Source of the DNA: Caulobacterales bacterium RIFOXYB1_FULL_67_16
GTDB lineage: Bacteria > Pseudomonadota > Alphaproteobacteria > Caulobacterales > Caulobacteraceae
Direction: 5' to 3'
Length of the DNA stretch: 5,227 nt
Assembly (NCBI GenBank): GCA_001796045.1
Contig: MGLN01000104.1
Span: 531-5,757, forward strand
Shown here: in pieces, positions 4,623 to 5,227 of the stretch
Layout: each line of letters begins with the position of its first letter
How positions within the stretch are numbered: position 1 is the stretch's first letter
Translations under genes and position numbers: made by a program
Notes under the pieces: generated by a model
Databases searched by the model: none
What the model saw: the letters and a program-made list of their open reading frames with translations, nothing else
Told to the model about the DNA's origin: nothing

Positions 4623-5227
4623 CTAGCCTGCGCTCGGCTTGGCCAGGGACGGCCGCTCGCTGGCCTTGGCGGCGGCGGTCGCTTCCACGGCGCGCATGAC
4701 GCGCAGCAGGTTCTCGCCGGCGATCTTGCGGATGTCGGCCTCGGTCCAGCCGGCGTCCATCAGGGCGGCGAGGATGCGCGGATAGGCGTCCACCCCGGTC
4801 ATGCCCTCGGGCAGGCTGCCGATGCCGTCGAAGTCGGCGCCCAGGCCGACGTGGTCGATGCCGGCGACCTGACGCACATGCTGGATGTGGGCGACGACGT
4901 CGGCAAGGGTCGCCTCCGGCGTCGGATGGGCGGCGGTCCAGGCGGCCAGGCCGGCCTCGACGGCGGTCGGATCGCCGGGGTTCAGGGTCTTCAGCCGCGC
5001 CTCCTCGCCCGCGCGGTCGGCGTTCCAGGCGCGGACCCGTTCGGAGACGAAGCCGGGCGCCAGATTGATCATCACGATCCCGCCGTCCTCGGGCATCATC
5101 CGCAGCACCCGGTCGGGGACGTTGCGGGGATGGGCCGTGATCGCCCGCGCCGAGGAGTGGGTGAAGATGACCGGGGCGTCGGACACCCGCATGGCGTCCA
5201 GCATGGTGTCCTCCGACACGTGGCTGA
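4623..5227 (-). CDS. M19-family (renal-type) membrane dipeptidase, C-terminal part; start lies beyond the right edge
   Basis: About 200 C-terminal residues are visible and the frame stays open to the window edge, so the GTG near 5219 is not the real start. M19 enzymes are zinc dipeptidases with a TIM-barrel fold; family members cleave dipeptides, including ones containing D-residues. Seen: SHVSEDTMLDAM, matching the LAHVS segment that carries one zinc-ligand His (codon 5222-5220); APVIFTHSSAR, with the second zinc His at 5159-5157, about 21 residues later; GGIVMINLAPGFV; VGLGADFDG, with the conserved substrate-side Asp; and the terminal AGENLLRV signature. The HxD motif and bridging Glu expected in the N-terminal half are off the window. 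An Ala/Lys-rich tail follows. The gene is convergent with the phosphodiesterase gene and has no evident link to flagella. Substrate cannot be told from sequence. Confidence 0.93.
   Translation of the reverse strand, partial: SHVSEDTMLDAMRVSDAPVIFTHSSARAITAHPRNVPDRVLRMMPEDGGIVMINLAPGFVSERVRAWNADRAGEEARLKTLNPGDPTAVEAGLAAWTAAHPTPEATLADVVAHIQHVRQVAGIDHVGLGADFDGIGSLPEGMTGVDAYPRILAALMDAGWTEADIRKIAGENLLRVMRAVEATAAAKASERPSLAKPSAG

Noticed and set aside
3745..4626. A second long plus-strand frame (293 residues) inside the phosphodiesterase gene.
   Set aside because: It is Arg/Gly/Pro-rich without any motif, and the overlapping frame carries a complete EAL domain.

Overview
The window looks like a flagellar basal-body locus from a high-GC alphaproteobacterium of the Caulobacterales (Caulobacter/Brevundimonas type). 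Three things point there: FliX and FlbY, both characteristic of this group; the divergent fliX/flgI arrangement; and an intergenic region that reads like Caulobacter cell-cycle and flagellar control DNA, with a CtrA-type half-site, an ftr-type (FlbD) palindrome and a sigma-54 promoter. The assignment rests on recognised protein families and motifs, not on a database search.

Layout: (1) 1-343, minus strand, most of dksA, an RNA-polymerase-binding transcription factor whose C-terminus lies beyond the left edge, with a good sigma-70-type promoter at 387-415. (2) 519-941, minus strand, fliX, the regulator that couples early flagellar assembly to FlbD activity. (3) 942-1123, a dense divergent regulatory region. 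(4) 1124-2987, plus strand, a tight operon flgI - short FlgJ/CheL-type rod-binding protein - flbY, with 2-bp and ATGA junctions. (5) 3041-4618, plus strand, a PAS-like / degenerate GGDEF / EAL protein, probably an active cyclic-di-GMP phosphodiesterase. (6) 4623-5227, minus strand and convergent, the C-terminal part of an M19 (renal-type) dipeptidase running off the right edge.

How the genes fit together: FlgI forms the periplasmic P ring around the rod, the FlgJ/CheL-type protein probably serves rod or P-ring assembly, and FlbY resembles an FlgN-like export chaperone. FliX is known in Caulobacter to control FlbD, the sigma-54 activator that binds ftr sites. An ftr-like palindrome lies about 87 bp upstream of the predicted flgI start site and 5 bp from the CtrA-like half-site on the fliX side, so one short region could both receive and tune the FliX-FlbD checkpoint. 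The phosphodiesterase directly downstream suggests a local link between cyclic-di-GMP turnover and the flagellum, but this is inference from position.

Nothing here looks like a mobile element, CRISPR array, RNA gene or wholly novel system. The points of most interest are the compact regulatory region, a 7-codon leader ORF overlapping the fliX start, and the domain make-up of the phosphodiesterase.
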